From contig CP141127.1 in assembly GCA_035236585.1 (NCBI GenBank), forward strand, positions 46,018,001 through 46,082,000: a stretch of DNA of 64,000 nt, read 5' to 3'. Source of the stretch: Warburgia ugandensis (taxonomy: Eukaryota; Streptophyta; Magnoliopsida; Canellales; Canellaceae). Below, piece after piece: positions 39,334 to 51,533 of this stretch (position 1 is its first letter; the number at the start of each line of letters is the position of its first letter). The position numbers and the translations under genes were made by a program. The notes under the pieces are model-generated. The model did not search any database. It saw only the letters and a list, made by a program, of their open reading frames with translations, and was not told where the DNA came from.

Positions 39334-39363
39334 CTGACTTTAAAATCCTCATGTGTAGTAGTT
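39334..39363 (-). repeat. Right terminal inverted repeat of the CACTA element
   Basis: Read inward it begins AACTACTACACATGAGGATT. The outermost base is A instead of the canonical C. Outside it lies TAA (39364-39366), the second copy of the target duplication. Confidence 0.88.
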
Positions 39364-39366
39364 TAA

Positions 39367-40510
39367 CATGTAAAAGTCAAGAAAAAACTACAAAATGGAA
39401 GCATGCATGCAATTCTAAGTTACACAAAGCATGCATGTAACTATTTTAATATTCTAAATACCCAAAAAATACATGAATGCATGCTACAAGAAAGTTAATG
39501 GAAAAGATAGAAGATGATAAAGAAATAAAAGGAAAATAAGAGAAAAAGAAGGTGGAACTTAGGTTGAGACTGTACCTTTATCTACAAAAGATTTGAACAT
39601 GGAAGCTTGAAGGGAAATTGAGTGAGGGTGATCTTCCTCCCTCTATTTCTCCTAGCTTTGTCCTTGAGTTCTAGGGAAAGTGGAAAGATCCTTAATGTAT
39701 TTAAAACAACTCTATTTGTGGATTTGTAGCATGGGAATTAAGAGGATTTAAGGGTAGAGATAAATCCATTTTAATTAAAAAACAATTCAAGGGGGTGTGG
39801 GATTTAAATAAGGGAAGTCGAATAGAGTGGAAGGGAAAGAGAAACAAGAACATGAAAGTCTTACTAATGAAGGGAATGGATGAGGAATATACATAATTAT
39901 AAAGGAAGACTATGGACGAAACATAAGAGGAAAGGGAAGGGGGTCAAGCCAAATAGGAAGTTGGCTATTGGAAGTGAGGCAAGCATGGAATTTAGAATAG
40001 GAAACTAGAGGTGGAAAATGGGAGAATATAAAAAGGAAAATAAAGGAAAAAAGAAGAAAAAGGAATTGATGGGAAGAAAAGTGAAATAAATAGAAAATTG
40101 GTGGTGGAATCTTAGGTTTTTCATAATAGAAAGTCCTTAGGACGTGGGGCATGGAATCCATATGGTGTGTGTGTGTATAATTTAGAAACCCTAGGATGAA
40201 AATGGATGGTTAAGATCTTCATTTCCTTAAATTTTGACTTGACTTTTCAACATAGGAAAGGTGGCTAGGGTTTTAATCCTTCCTTCACTTCAATCCTAGC
40301 CCTTGTAAACCTTCTTTAAACTTCATTTCTTCTCCATTGCTGGATTGGACTGCATTAGGATGAATAGCCTTGATACATGTAGATCTTCATATGCTCATGT
40401 GGATCAATTGTTCTTCAATTTCTTGAATTGATAAGGCTTTCAATCATTGATTGATTCTTCTTCTTGTTAGTTGAGTAGGAGAGAGAAAATAAGTAAAAAA
40501 TCTTCTGCGA
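39367..40510 (-). mobile_element. LTR-like sequence W, right half
   Basis: It continues the left half after the CACTA insertion and follows 60441-61660. Examples are GGAAGCATGC(A/G)TG, GGTGGAACTTAGGTTGAGAC and ACATGGAAGCTTGAAGGGA. The purine-rich part (39780-40120) corresponds to 60900-61190 and would be a pyrimidine-rich leader in the LTR sense. Similarity ends near 40510. Confidence 0.7.
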
Positions 40511-42220
40511 GTTCCATTCTTCTTTTTCTTTCTAAGAAGTTGGTTCTATTGTATGTGAATTAAACTTGTTCCATAATATTCTTAAGATGGTGGAATGTGT
40601 AAGGAAGTATGCATGAATTAAGATTTTGCCAGCTTTTCACTCTCATTTGAGTTAGAGTTGTATATAAGATTTCGACCACTTTGACTTCAATAGTGATACC
40701 CATTGATCATTTGAACCTCCTAGAATTCATTTAGCATGTATGGCTCCTCAAAGTAGCTTGGTTTCTAAATTTTCTCTTTTAGAGGTAAAATTATAATTTG
40801 GGTTTTTTTTTCATTTGTACCCTAGACCTGCAAAACTGTAGTATTAATAGTAATTGCTGATGATTAAGTGATTTCTAAGGATAAAACATTCTAAATATAG
40901 GGATATGTATATAATATTTCTATACCTATCACCACTTCTTTACAAGCCTCTCACATGAATGCATATGACTCTCCACAACTTCTCCCTTTACCCCTAAATT
41001 ATATGCACAACCCTTTCACTCTTGCCTTCTCATCTCTCTTTTACACAAATCCTTCTCTTTCCATTCCTTTTTTTTTCTATTCTCTTTGGGTTTTGAGAAT
41101 AAAAGGATAATGAAGAGAAGCCTTGTACCCTTCTATGGCAGCAAGGAATCATTCTATTCTTCAAGTAATGGTTGAGGAAACAAAGTCTTTCCATAAAGCC
41201 ATCAATGTTCCTAGCTAAAAACATCATGTTGAATAGTAGGACAACTTTCAAGATAAGTTTCTAGTTCCCTTTGTCATCTCCCAAGGCTGAAATTAGTGAG
41301 TCCTAAGCCAAGGACCACTACCTTCCTTCTATTTTCTTTATAATTCATTAATTTAGTGGAACATCTCTTTCAATGGCCAACCCCTCTTGAAGTTTAAATA
41401 ACTCTAAATCATTACTACTGTAGGGAGTCTCCTCCTATAGCTAACCCTAACTTAGAATTGTTTATCCATTAATCTTCTCTTTTCTAACTCCTTAGTTGCA
41501 ATCGTCAATTATAGAGTATCTAGATAAGGACAACATGCTTCCACTTTACCTTCTTATTTTTCTTCTTATAAGAGTGGTGGTCTTTTAGGAAAGTTGTTAA
41601 GTGTCTCTTTTCTTTAGCTGCCCTAACACTTCATTCGTAAGGATCATTGGAAAGGCATTTGACTTTTAGGTTGTGACATGTTGGTTTAAAGATGGGAACC
41701 ACATGGTGGTAAATGTAATGTAATATGGGTTGAAGAAATGTGTACAAGTTTCTATTGAGTGACATCACAAAAAAAGCCTCAAAGTGAAATTAAAGCATGG
41801 GAATAGAATAGTACATGTAAAGACACCAGTTGAACTAAGGATCCCTATAGTGTGCAGTTCAAAAGGAAGTTTTAATTGCTTTATGTCTTTTCTTTCTTTA
41901 TTTGCTTATATATCAATTCCTTGTAAACATTACCTTAATGAAAGTTTGTTTTTATTTGTAGTTAGTTTGCTTTCTTTACTTTATTTCCTTGTTTTATTTC
42001 CTTAGTTATTTTTCCTTGCTTTGCTTTAATTTCCTATTTAGTTTGCTTAGTTTATTTAATTAGAATCTTTACTTTCCTTAATATTTGATTGGCTAGCTAA
42101 AGTAAAAATGACTTAAGTTTTAATTAACTCCATTTATTAAAGTGCCCTCATGGGATTGACCTGTATTTATCAATTCTATTCCAATAGAACCATGCATTTG
42201 TAGTACATTTAAAATTCACA
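40511..42220 (+). mobile_element. 3' part of a plus-strand gypsy-type LTR
   Basis: The end is marked by CCCTCATGGGATTGACCTG (42151-42169), the family end signature, by AATTCACA at 42213-42220, and by a primer site after a 9-base spacer. The left border is not sharp. It adjoins W, which reads in the other direction, so the point near 40510 is an inverted junction. There is no protein-coding sequence. Confidence 0.55.
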
Positions 42221-42229
42221 TTAAGTTTT

Positions 42230-42247
42230 TGGCACCATTGCTAAGGA
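42230..42247 (+). promoter_or_regulatory. Decayed tRNA-Asp-type primer binding site
   Basis: TGGCACCATTGCTAAGGA sits 9 bases after an LTR end, preceded by AAGTTTT. The plant tRNA-Asp-primed gypsy consensus is TGGCGCCGTTGCCGGGGA. All five differences are transitions, as expected from decay of methylated cytosines. Confidence 0.7.
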
Positions 42248-42922
42248 CTTAGCAATGTAGTTTAATTAAGGACTAAGTTTTCTTTACTTTGCTGCTAGTT
42301 TAAGGATACATATAATTAGTTAGCATACTTTCCTTATTTCTAAAGCATTTGATACTTTTCTTTTGATTTGTGTAGGAATTTTATCATGAACAAGGACTTC
42401 GAGGAAAATAGGATAGTTTTTTTCTTAATGGATTGTAGTGAGATCAATATTGTAATTTATTTTAAATCATGATCCATTTAAATTTAAAAAGTGTTGTAAT
42501 AATACAAGTGAAAGATGGGCTTTCCTGACCTAGAAGAGGAGGGTGATGTGTACATGGACCCACCCTTGTATGAGAAGACTAATTTTATGATCCCACTGTG
42601 AGCTATCTTAACTTGTTTCCATTTCTTAGATTAGTTTACTTTATTAATTTAGTTGCATTTGGATGGTAGTGTAAAGCATATAGAAAACATTTTATAATTT
42701 GTTTCATTCTAGGGTTTGCATTAGATTTACTTTTTCTTTGTGTATAGGACACATTTAAATGCCTTTAGATATCAAACTGCATAGTATTGTTTAAAATATT
42801 AGTGAGGGCATTTACTCTCTATAGGATCAAGGATGGATTTAATCACCATCCCTTGGCCTCCTGAGATTAAACATCACCTTATGTGTAAACCAAGCTTTAC
42901 AAATCAATTAAAATCAATGTAG
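42248..42922 (+). mobile_element. Leader/internal remnant of the tRNA-Asp-primed gypsy element
   Basis: Sequence directly following the primer site. A short frame beginning ATGAACAAGGACTTCGAGG (42386) is where gag might start, but it closes quickly. No RT, integrase or other conserved motif is visible. It is cut by element E at 42923-42927. Confidence 0.5.
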
Positions 42923-42927
42923 AAGAG
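42923..42927. repeat. Target-site duplication AAGAG, left copy of element E
   Basis: AAGAG precedes TGTAACATTC at 42928. The identical AAGAG lies at 58130-58134, directly after the 3' LTR end CATCACA. Confidence 0.92.
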
Positions 42928-45900
42928 TGTAACATTCTTAATTTTAGATCTTAATTTAAGTAATTTCTGGATTATGTTAAATTAGGAAGAAAAGAGGATA
43001 TTGAATTTTTAGTTTTTAGTGTTCTAGAAATGAAAATTTTAAAGACTTTAAATCAAGTGTTGAGAACTTTATATTTGTAATTCACACAAAAAATGGAATC
43101 CAATGACAATAAGAACGCTAAAATTGGAGTTCAAATGAATTTTTTTAATTTAGGTTGTTAATTAATTAAATAAAAAGGGTAGAATGGTAATTACCCAAGT
43201 ACAAGGCCTATTGATACAACATAATCTCACAACTGGCATGCCATTATTGACAGGTAAGGGGTGATTACCTTCATTTATTGTTGGTAATCATTTTTCCATA
43301 TATATATATATCCAAAAAATATAAATTATTTTAAAATGAAAAGGAGGAGCCATTTTGATATTGGCACCCCCTCATCTCTTAAAATAGGAATAGATCAAAT
43401 GATTTGTTACATGATGCAGAGAGAGAGAGAGAGAGAGGGAATAGGAGTGGGAGCCTACATGTGACGACCTGGGTTTTCGTAACACATCTTGTAATACATT
43501 TTTGAAAGGTAGGGCCCTTAGTAGTAAATTTTTTTTTGCAAAACAAAGCAGCAAAAATTCTTTTCTTTAGAACCTATTTTTAAAAAACCAAGTCATCACT
43601 TAATACATAATATAAGTAGAATTTTTGTACAAGATAAAATTTCATTGAAGGAATATATTTTATTAAATCCCAGAATCCATCCAGTGGTTCATAGTATAGC
43701 CTAGGTATTAGTACAATACTTGTCCAAATTACATAATCCAAATTTCAAAGCTCACCATACACTAAAAATTCTTAATACAATATAATGATCTCAAATAAAA
43801 TACATGTCTTCAAGGGATATACCCTGATTGATTATTTTTCCAAGTCTTCTTAAGTCTTGGGCTCCTAATTCTCCTTCTTTGTATCTGAGATATTGTATGC
43901 ATTGAAACATTTACAATATCTCAGCAAGCTATGCTTGGTAGGGGATTCAAGAAGCATAATAATTTGACAGTATAATTCTAATACTTCATAATCCCATTAT
44001 TCATACTCATGGATCAATCTCTTTACTTTGTCATATATGTACAACCTTACACATGCATACTATATACTTTGTATAGATATATATACGATCAAAACCATGA
44101 AAAATAGTTAATATCTCAAAACATAATCATACCTAGTTTATACTGATTTGATAGATCATCCAGACTCTACTGGACATACTCCCTCATTTGGGTAGTATCG
44201 GTAATCCACGATTACCCGACATCTCATCATGCCATATCATAAGGCATTTCACTCTGCCATACATCATAATGCAAAAATACTCAAAGGACTACTATGCATG
44301 CAGTTAGAATCCATAGTAGCATGCCCAAATAACTGCCCAATAATCTACCTATACCATCCTTGGTGGAAATCACAATATCCATGTTCGTATGGGGGGGACC
44401 ATGGCTTTCATAGTGGCGGCCTTCCCATAATTGCTCCACCCAACTTTTAGCCTCACTTAGGGTTGATATCCATATTAGAACAATTTTCGGAGAGCGGGTC
44501 GCCAAACCCTACTAACTCTCCTAGCATAGCATCCCCAGACCTATGTCTCTTTAAAACAAAACCACAAGCCTCCATGCTTGTATGTAAAGTAATTCTCATA
44601 TGTATCAAACAATCTGCCTGTTTACTCAGGGCTTTAATATCTTCTAGTTCCCTATTCACTTAGAGTTTTTCCCTTAATTCTAACTTAACCATTCATATGT
44701 GTTTTGGTTAGATCATAAGGATTTTCAAAGCATTTAATACAAGTATTTACATTACACTTGTAAACATTTCTAGACATAAGATCATGTATTCAACATGTAT
44801 ATCTCATGTAGATGCATTCATAAAATCCTCCTATATTCAAGTAGTAATCCATCTCTTTAGATCTTCCATGATCTTGACTGACGTATGTAATCTATAGATC
44901 TTCCATGATACTGTCAATATTTATACAATCTGAATAATCCTATAGTTTTGATCCTATCTATATTCTTTGTTTAATCTTGTCCTTTGATATAAAGGATCTA
45001 GATCTTTTGTCCTATCATAATCTATCTTTCTTAGATAGTGTTTATCCTACTGATCAATAAATTTGATGGTTAGAATGATCTTCTAATCTTTTAGATCTAA
45101 GTATTTTCTATTCTAAGTCTTTGTGTATTCCTTTCTTTGATCTTGATCTTTCATAGATCCTTTAAGCAACAATTTATACTTGTTGATAAAGATCAAGGGC
45201 TTAGATTGTCTATCATCTAGTTCTTCTTTGATCTAAGTTCAGTTGTTTGATCATCCCTAAGGAGGATGATCTTGGTTCTCTTCCTTGGATCATATTTGAT
45301 CAAGGGTTTGAGTTCTCTATCTAGATTTGTCTACAACATACATACATTGATACATAATAAAATACAGCATTAGGATTCATATTGTTCTTGATCATTCAAG
45401 ATACTATGGATCTTGTTTGATCATCCTTGTCTTACTTACAATTTTTATTAGGATTAGATAATTTACTAACCTTTTATGCTCTTATTATTATTCAACCAGT
45501 TAATGTTTTATTGGTTGAAGATAGTTTATTCCATCCTAATTCTAATAGCTCATCTTATTTTCAAAGTGTTTACTTCAATCCTCATGTAAGGAGGTGTTTA
45601 GACCTCACAAACATCAACGGAAGGTAGGGGAAGAGTGAGGCTCTATTAGAGAACCCCCTTAACCACCATGTTCAGAATTTGCTAGAGTGACCTTAGCTCA
45701 ACCTTTCATAAGGTTCCTATGAGCATTTTAACCCTAAGTACTCGTTCTAATTGATTTTAATTAAATCTATGAACATTTAAAATGTCATTCATGGGGTTTA
45801 TTATTCTCGTAGTTTGGACCAAGGATTTGATAATCCTTATATTGTCCTACTAACTATAGCCCTTACTAATATTAAGTCAAAGTCATTCACTCATCTTAAT

Positions 45901-46944
45901 TGTTCATGAATCTCTATATTCCATTAGTTTACATTTTTGGTGATTTATGCTAATCATATCTTAACAACTACTTAACAATTGAATCTATTAATAAAAATTG
46001 AGAACAATTAAATCATAAACTTTAAAGCATAAATCCAATATAAGTTTAACCACCATTTATACTAACATGCTTCCTATGAATGTAACTTATCCTAATAGAA
46101 TAAAACTATACTTAAACTAGCATGATCCTAAGTTATGAAATACACGAAATTTTTACTACTAATCTGATAGAATCATGCTAAAATCTCAAATTTAAACTAA
46201 CATGGCCTTAAGATAATTAAGTCTACCAACCTAATAACAAACTAATAACATTTAGAGCATAGCTTACTAAAATTCAAGAATTACACTATCATACTTCTAT
46301 TTTATAATATAAATCACATTTACAATTCTATTACAAATAAAAGACAAATAAACTAATTAGATTAATATTATTAGAAACTTTTACTTATGATCCAACCATT
46401 ATATTTTAGAACTTTTCTTTTAGATCAAGGGTTTTAATTACATTTAGGGCTTTTACTTCATTAAAGTCCAAAGATCATATCCATTTGTTTTTGTCACATT
46501 TAATCCATGATCTTACTAGATTCCATCATAACCCATTCATTTAATCCATCCTAAGGGTCTGATCATGCTTGATCTCATTGATCAAGTGGGTCCTTTTGTA
46601 TTTTTAGGTTATTTCTACCATGAAGGGTAGATTCCTCATTTTATGTTAGATCTGTCAAAATAAACATGGATATTACTTGATTTCAACATTATATCATCAT
46701 TGCATTAGATCCCCAAGATCTAATCATCTCAGATCTTGAAGATCATGAAAATTAGAAGCTTAATTCCTAAAAACAGAAAGTTTCTTGAATATTTTTATCA
46801 ATTTTATGATTTAAGAACAAAATAGGCATTACAAGCTTTCCATTGCTTCTTCTCAATCTTAATTTGGAGTTCATATGACTTCGTAATTGAACTTTGAAGT
46901 TCACAGTTGTTCTAAGGGTCCAGATTTGATTTGGGTCCAGTGGA

Positions 46945-47200
46945 ACTGACGGCCCTGATTAGTCAGGCAGAGTTGGTCCTGCCAGGCAAAGCAGTTGCTG
47001 TGTGCCCATCACTGAGACACACAAGGTAACACACTCTCAAGGACCTATGCTGTGGCATGGTCATTCTGTTAAGACAATGTTGCAAGCAAAGAGCACGTGG
47101 AGACCCTCCACAGGGCACGTTTCTGTGCAGCATCCCACAGCTGCATCTCTGGAGCCCGATCTTATAAAGAAGATCAGATAGTCTGTTTTGGACCGTCCAA
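46945..47200. other. Extra segment in F2 absent from F1
   Basis: Between GGTCCAGTGGAA and AATTCCTCTTCAATC, F2 holds about 250 bp that F1 lacks at about 8680. The segment is visibly richer in G and C than its flanks. I see no clear terminal repeats or target duplication, so it may be an insertion in F2 or a deletion in F1. Confidence 0.55.
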
Positions 47201-47818
47201 TCAATTCCTCTTCAATCAAGGGCTCAAAAGTTGATTAAATTTCTTGAAAATTCTACACTAGGGGTTTTGCTTATGAATCAATTGGATGGCTCATATTTTC
47301 CATTTGAGCCCTCCATCATATAGAATTGAAGGGTTCATATCCTTACTTGATTTTTATACATTTTAACCAAAACTTAATTTTAGAAAAATAAAAATTATAT
47401 AAAATAACCTAAAATAAGTATGGGAAGAGTTTCCACCTACTTGATTGGAGAAAAACGTAGGTTTTGCAGCCCAATTTAAAAGAAATATCCACTTGATGAT
47501 AAGATCACCCAATAACTACTTGTTTTGTGATTTTCCATTGATTGCATTATCGGATCTTGAAATTTCTTTTGGAGTTTTGTAGATAAGGTAGTCTAGGACA
47601 ATATGAATGGTAGGATTTTTGAGATTTGATTTGGAATATAGTGCCTAATTGAATTTAGGTCTCTTGTTTCAATATAGAAAGAGGAGGGAGAAAGTGAAAG
47701 AAGAGATATTTTTTGGAGTTTTGGAAATCTGGGAATGAATCTAGATCTGGTTTTTTGGAGGAAGTAAGAAAATTTTGTGGGAAATTTAATGAAAAATTTT
47801 GGAGGATTTTTGTGGGTG

Positions 47819-47826
47819 TATTTATA
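47819..47826 (-). promoter_or_regulatory. TATA box of LTR F2
   Basis: TATAAATA on the minus strand in CATCTATAAATACACCC, at the place equivalent to 9284-9291 in F1. Confidence 0.6.
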
Positions 47827-49465
47827 GATGTTTTTGATTTTTCATAATTACTTGTAATAATTATATTTTAATTCTTTCGAATATTAAATTAACATTGGAT
47901 CCTCCACTACTACCTCCTTCCCCACTATTAGTTGGTAGTAGTTTGACCACTCATTACATGTTTTTTGGCCATTGGATCCATTTGTGGGCCCCACGGAGGT
48001 GTAAAAGGACCATTTTACACTTTTATGGAGAAAAATCCATTTTTATTCTCTTGAATTAAGAATTGAGCATATTTAGTGGTGTTGGAATTGTATTTCCTAG
48101 TACATTCTAAATATTGATGTCCTAGATCTCGGTTATGGGTAAAATTACCATTTTACCCTTTTATTCATAAAAATGGAGAAAATTAGGGGTTTTTCATTTT
48201 AACTCAGAATTGAACATATTTAGTGTCATTTCGATCGATTTTTTTAGTACATTTATAATTTTTAAGATTTAAATCATGTTTTAATCTCTATAAAAAGAGA
48301 ATTTCCAATAACCTAATATTCTAGCCTAGAATTTCTAAAAATTCAAAGTAAATTGATTTTCTCAATCAATTTACAAAAATTGGGGTTATTACACTACACG
48401 CTAGAACCTCAGTCACTTCAAAGAAAGAACCCAACCTGCTAGAGACGGCATCACATAAGCTAGGAGAGAGGGTTTTAGGCAAGTTTCAAACAGTTAGATT
48501 TACAAGACTTTGCAGAGAAAAATGACTATTTAGAACGATGATCTGAGCCAATCATTCTCTTTAGCATGGAAGTACGATCAAAAGCCCTAAAAATCATTGA
48601 AATTATATGAGAAATGAAGGAGAATCGATGTAAAGAAGGTGACATAGGCGACTATCAGAAATCTAGCACCCACACTTCCTTTTTGACATTTATAGTGTCA
48701 AACGATGTTAGATCACCACCAAACTTTAGAGGATCATAGGTGAGAGCCTAATCAACAATACCAATTTCTTTTATTTGAGAAGTCGGGGTTGATCATAATC
48801 CAGTCATCTTCTTCGTGATGATGACTTTTTTTAGCAAACCCCTAAAAATTTGAAAAAAATGGAATTTTTGTTATTTGGTTAAGTGACACTTGATCTTTTC
48901 ATCCATATAGATAGATCATCAATCAGGAATTAATTGATCATTGAATTTTTTATCAAGAACTTGGTAGCACATAGGGAAAAATTGAGATCCCAACATCCTA
49001 CCGTTAAAACATGATTAGAAGATCGATCTATGCAATTTATGTAATGACTCCAATTTTGTAATATTGAAATTCCAAGTTAAGTAATGAAAAGATCAGTTTT
49101 TGAAGATAAGGGCATTTTAGTCATTTCACTATTCACCTGGACTAAACCCAGAAATTTGGTCCTAAAAATGGTGCCATTAGGAGTTTCTCGGAAAAAGGAA
49201 TCCAACGAGACAAAAATCACCCAAAACGAAGTTAAAATGAGCAAGTTATGGCCCTTTGAAGTTCAGGGGTAAAATTGTAATTTTTACAAACACGGTTTTA
49301 GCCTGCAAACACAGGGGCCCATTTTGATACGGGCACCCCTTCATCTTCAACCTCTAGAGGGTTCTAGAACGGCGATGATTGGAGGAGAAATCACCGCCAT
49401 TCTGGAGGTTTCTCCACCGCCATTCAAAGGCAGTGAGAGCCCCCTCTAGAACCCTCTCTTAGCTC

Positions 49466-49473
49466 TATAAATA
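49466..49473 (+). promoter_or_regulatory. TATA box of LTR G
   Basis: TATAAATA in the palindromic context AGCTCTATAAATAGAGCT, about 150 bp after the GGGCACCCC motif. A strong match to the plant TATA consensus. Confidence 0.7.
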
Positions 49474-49870
49474 GAGCTCTTGGGCCCCTCTAATGGCAGC
49501 CCAAAACATTGAAGAAAACCAGCTGTGGAGCAGTGACCTAGAGGGGAAAATAAGGAGAAAAACCCAGCAACGAGCCAGGTACGCCCAAGATCCCTCAAAA
49601 CCCATCTCCACCATAGTTCCAAGGTCAATTTCCTTAGGCTTTTGCATGAAAAACCATGCAAAATGGAGCCTTGGAGACTCACCAAGGACCTAGGGACGTC
49701 CCTTGGGTAGCACTGGTTCGACAGGGTTAAACCAAGGTGTCTTGAGGACGCCCCGGTTCCCCAACGAGCAGGACGTTCTAGTCGGAACGTCCCACGTCGT
49801 TCCCGTTTGAAAAACCAAACGGGCGCGTCCAGGGATGGGCCCGCAAAAGAGAGAAATGGTGGAAAAACTC

Positions 49871-49890
49871 GGCGCATCTGCAGATGCGCC
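49871..49890. repeat. 20-bp perfect palindrome in LTR G
   Basis: GGCGCATCTGCAGATGCGCC reads the same on both strands. LTR H has GGCGCATCTACAGATGCGCG at 63721-63740, so the palindrome is kept in both copies apart from two bases. Its role is unknown. Confidence 0.85.
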
Positions 49891-51533
49891 CGCTGAGGCC
49901 CACGCCGTAGATACGCAGCGCGCTAGTAGTGCATCGTTTTTTTCATTCCTTAAGGAAGCCAGGGCTCACGTCGCAGACGCGCAGCGCCCTAGCATTCCGT
50001 CTTTTTATTTTTAAGACTCCTATGTACATACGACACTAAAACGCTTATAACTTGAGATCTAGAGCTCCAATTGAGGCACCGCAAAAGGCGTTGTGTCCGT
50101 ATCAACGACGTGGACACATACAAACTATAAAATCCCTGATCAAGGGCCAATCAAAGGTGGGCATGACCCTTAGAATAGGATGGTGGCGCGTGGCCGCCAG
50201 ACCTTTGGAAAAATAAGGATACCAAGGCCCAATTAGGACCTTAGGACACCCATAGGCATAGGGATGGACCCCGAAGGCCTAAGTAATAAGACCAATTACT
50301 CTAAAAACCCATAAAAGATAGGCTAAACTAACCTTGAGTCCCCAAACCATGTTCAGGAGCGTACGAGGACAAAAGGGTTAGCGCAACCTAATCAAGCAGG
50401 TGCTCTATCACTATTAGATTCTTTTAAAAGAACTATTATTGTTTTGAGAACATATGTTTTAAGTATATGACTTGTTTAGCATGACTTAATTCAGCATGCA
50501 TGTGATAAATGCTTTGTACATAGACATGTTTTGTAAATAATTGCACATACACTATGCACATATATGTTTTGCAAACAAGTGCATACATTGCATGATTTAA
50601 GTACTTGCAAAGATTGCATGTCCTTGAGGGTTGCCAAAAGACGTTGGAGTGCCGAGGGCCAGGCAGTTGTGAGGGACCCAAAGAGGACAAGTTTTGAACA
50701 AAGGTTTTTGGCTTATTTGATCGTACATGATTTGGGCTAGTAAGCCCGTGGGTGCTATGCCGAGGGGTGTGGGTTGCCCACCTAGCCTCTACCACTATTA
50801 GGTGGATGGGTACCAAGCCCAAAAAGGGCATGTCCCTGCTTCGACTGCATGTGGTACAGGGGGCTACCACTGGTGTCACGGCATTGGGTCGAAGTGTCAT
50901 ATGCCCTGTGGAAGTATATGATCCTGTGTCCCTAGGTACCCGGGGACCACACGGCGGTGAGGTCGTGGGCATAGTGGGACCCTATGGTTTCATGGATTTA
51001 TGTGCATTGCATATGGCATGATATGAGGTTGGTCGACCATACCATACTAGAGATCCATGAGTTGCATTCCATGAAGCATCTTATGCATATAATGATGTTA
51101 TGATATATATGTATATGATACTTTCGATTTTGGATTATATGATCCTTTAAGTCATTAGTATTTCAGTTTAACAATGGATTTTAATATCGATGTTGCACTT
51201 GAGTATTCAAACATACACATGTTTTGAATAAGCATATGATTTTAAAACATCTCATGCATTATAAAACTAGTAGTGATAGGCTCCTACTGAGTATAGTATA
51301 TACTCACCCAATCCTCAACATTTTTCAGACACCAAGTAAATACTTAAGAGTAAGGAACGCTTGTGCTAGGAACCATCCAGACTAAGTACAAGTAAGTAAA
51401 ACCCCTACCTTATCTTTCAATGTTACTTGATTGTAGTTACTCTCTAATAGCTGGGGCTGTGACTAACACTTTCTTGGGAATAATGTTGATTTTAAACTTT
51501 GCCATGGCTAGACAATTTGAGAATGTGTTTAGA

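Larger units (their letters stand above)
11976..39363 (-). mobile_element. CACTA (En/Spm-type) DNA transposon, 27.4 kb with nested insertions
   Basis: The left end begins CACTACTACACAAGGGGC. The right end read inward begins AACTACTACACATGAGG, so the outermost C has mutated to A. Over 30 bp the two termini match at 26 positions. The flanking 3-bp duplication is TAA/TAA. Subterminal repeats of the AAGTTGCTTAG / CTTTTGAAGT type lie at both ends. The interior carries decayed tnp2 and Transposase_24-DUF8039-Ulp1 genes, both on the minus strand, so the coding 5' side is at the right end. Removing solo LTR A and element D with their duplications leaves about 14.6 kb, a normal size for an autonomous plant CACTA. 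Stops in both genes and the damaged right terminus suggest it is immobile. Confidence 0.92.
43460..48393 (-). mobile_element. Solo LTR F2 (4.93 kb) in the 5' LTR of E
   Basis: TGTGACGACC at 43460 and GGGGTTATTACA ending at 48393 are flanked by a perfect duplication CTACA (43455-43459, 48394-48398). The 3' LTR of E has the single, unduplicated site CTACA at 55389-55393. F2 is co-linear with F1 and in the same orientation, but has about 250 bp of extra GC-richer sequence near 46945-47200. A TATAAATA box lies at 47819-47826 on the minus strand. It has no primer site, polypurine tract or genes. Confidence 0.93.

Noticed and set aside
49446..49877. 143-codon minus-strand frame in LTR G
   Set aside because: It is antisense over the LTR TATA box and CpG-rich core, with no recognised domain. 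H carries a different frame arrangement.
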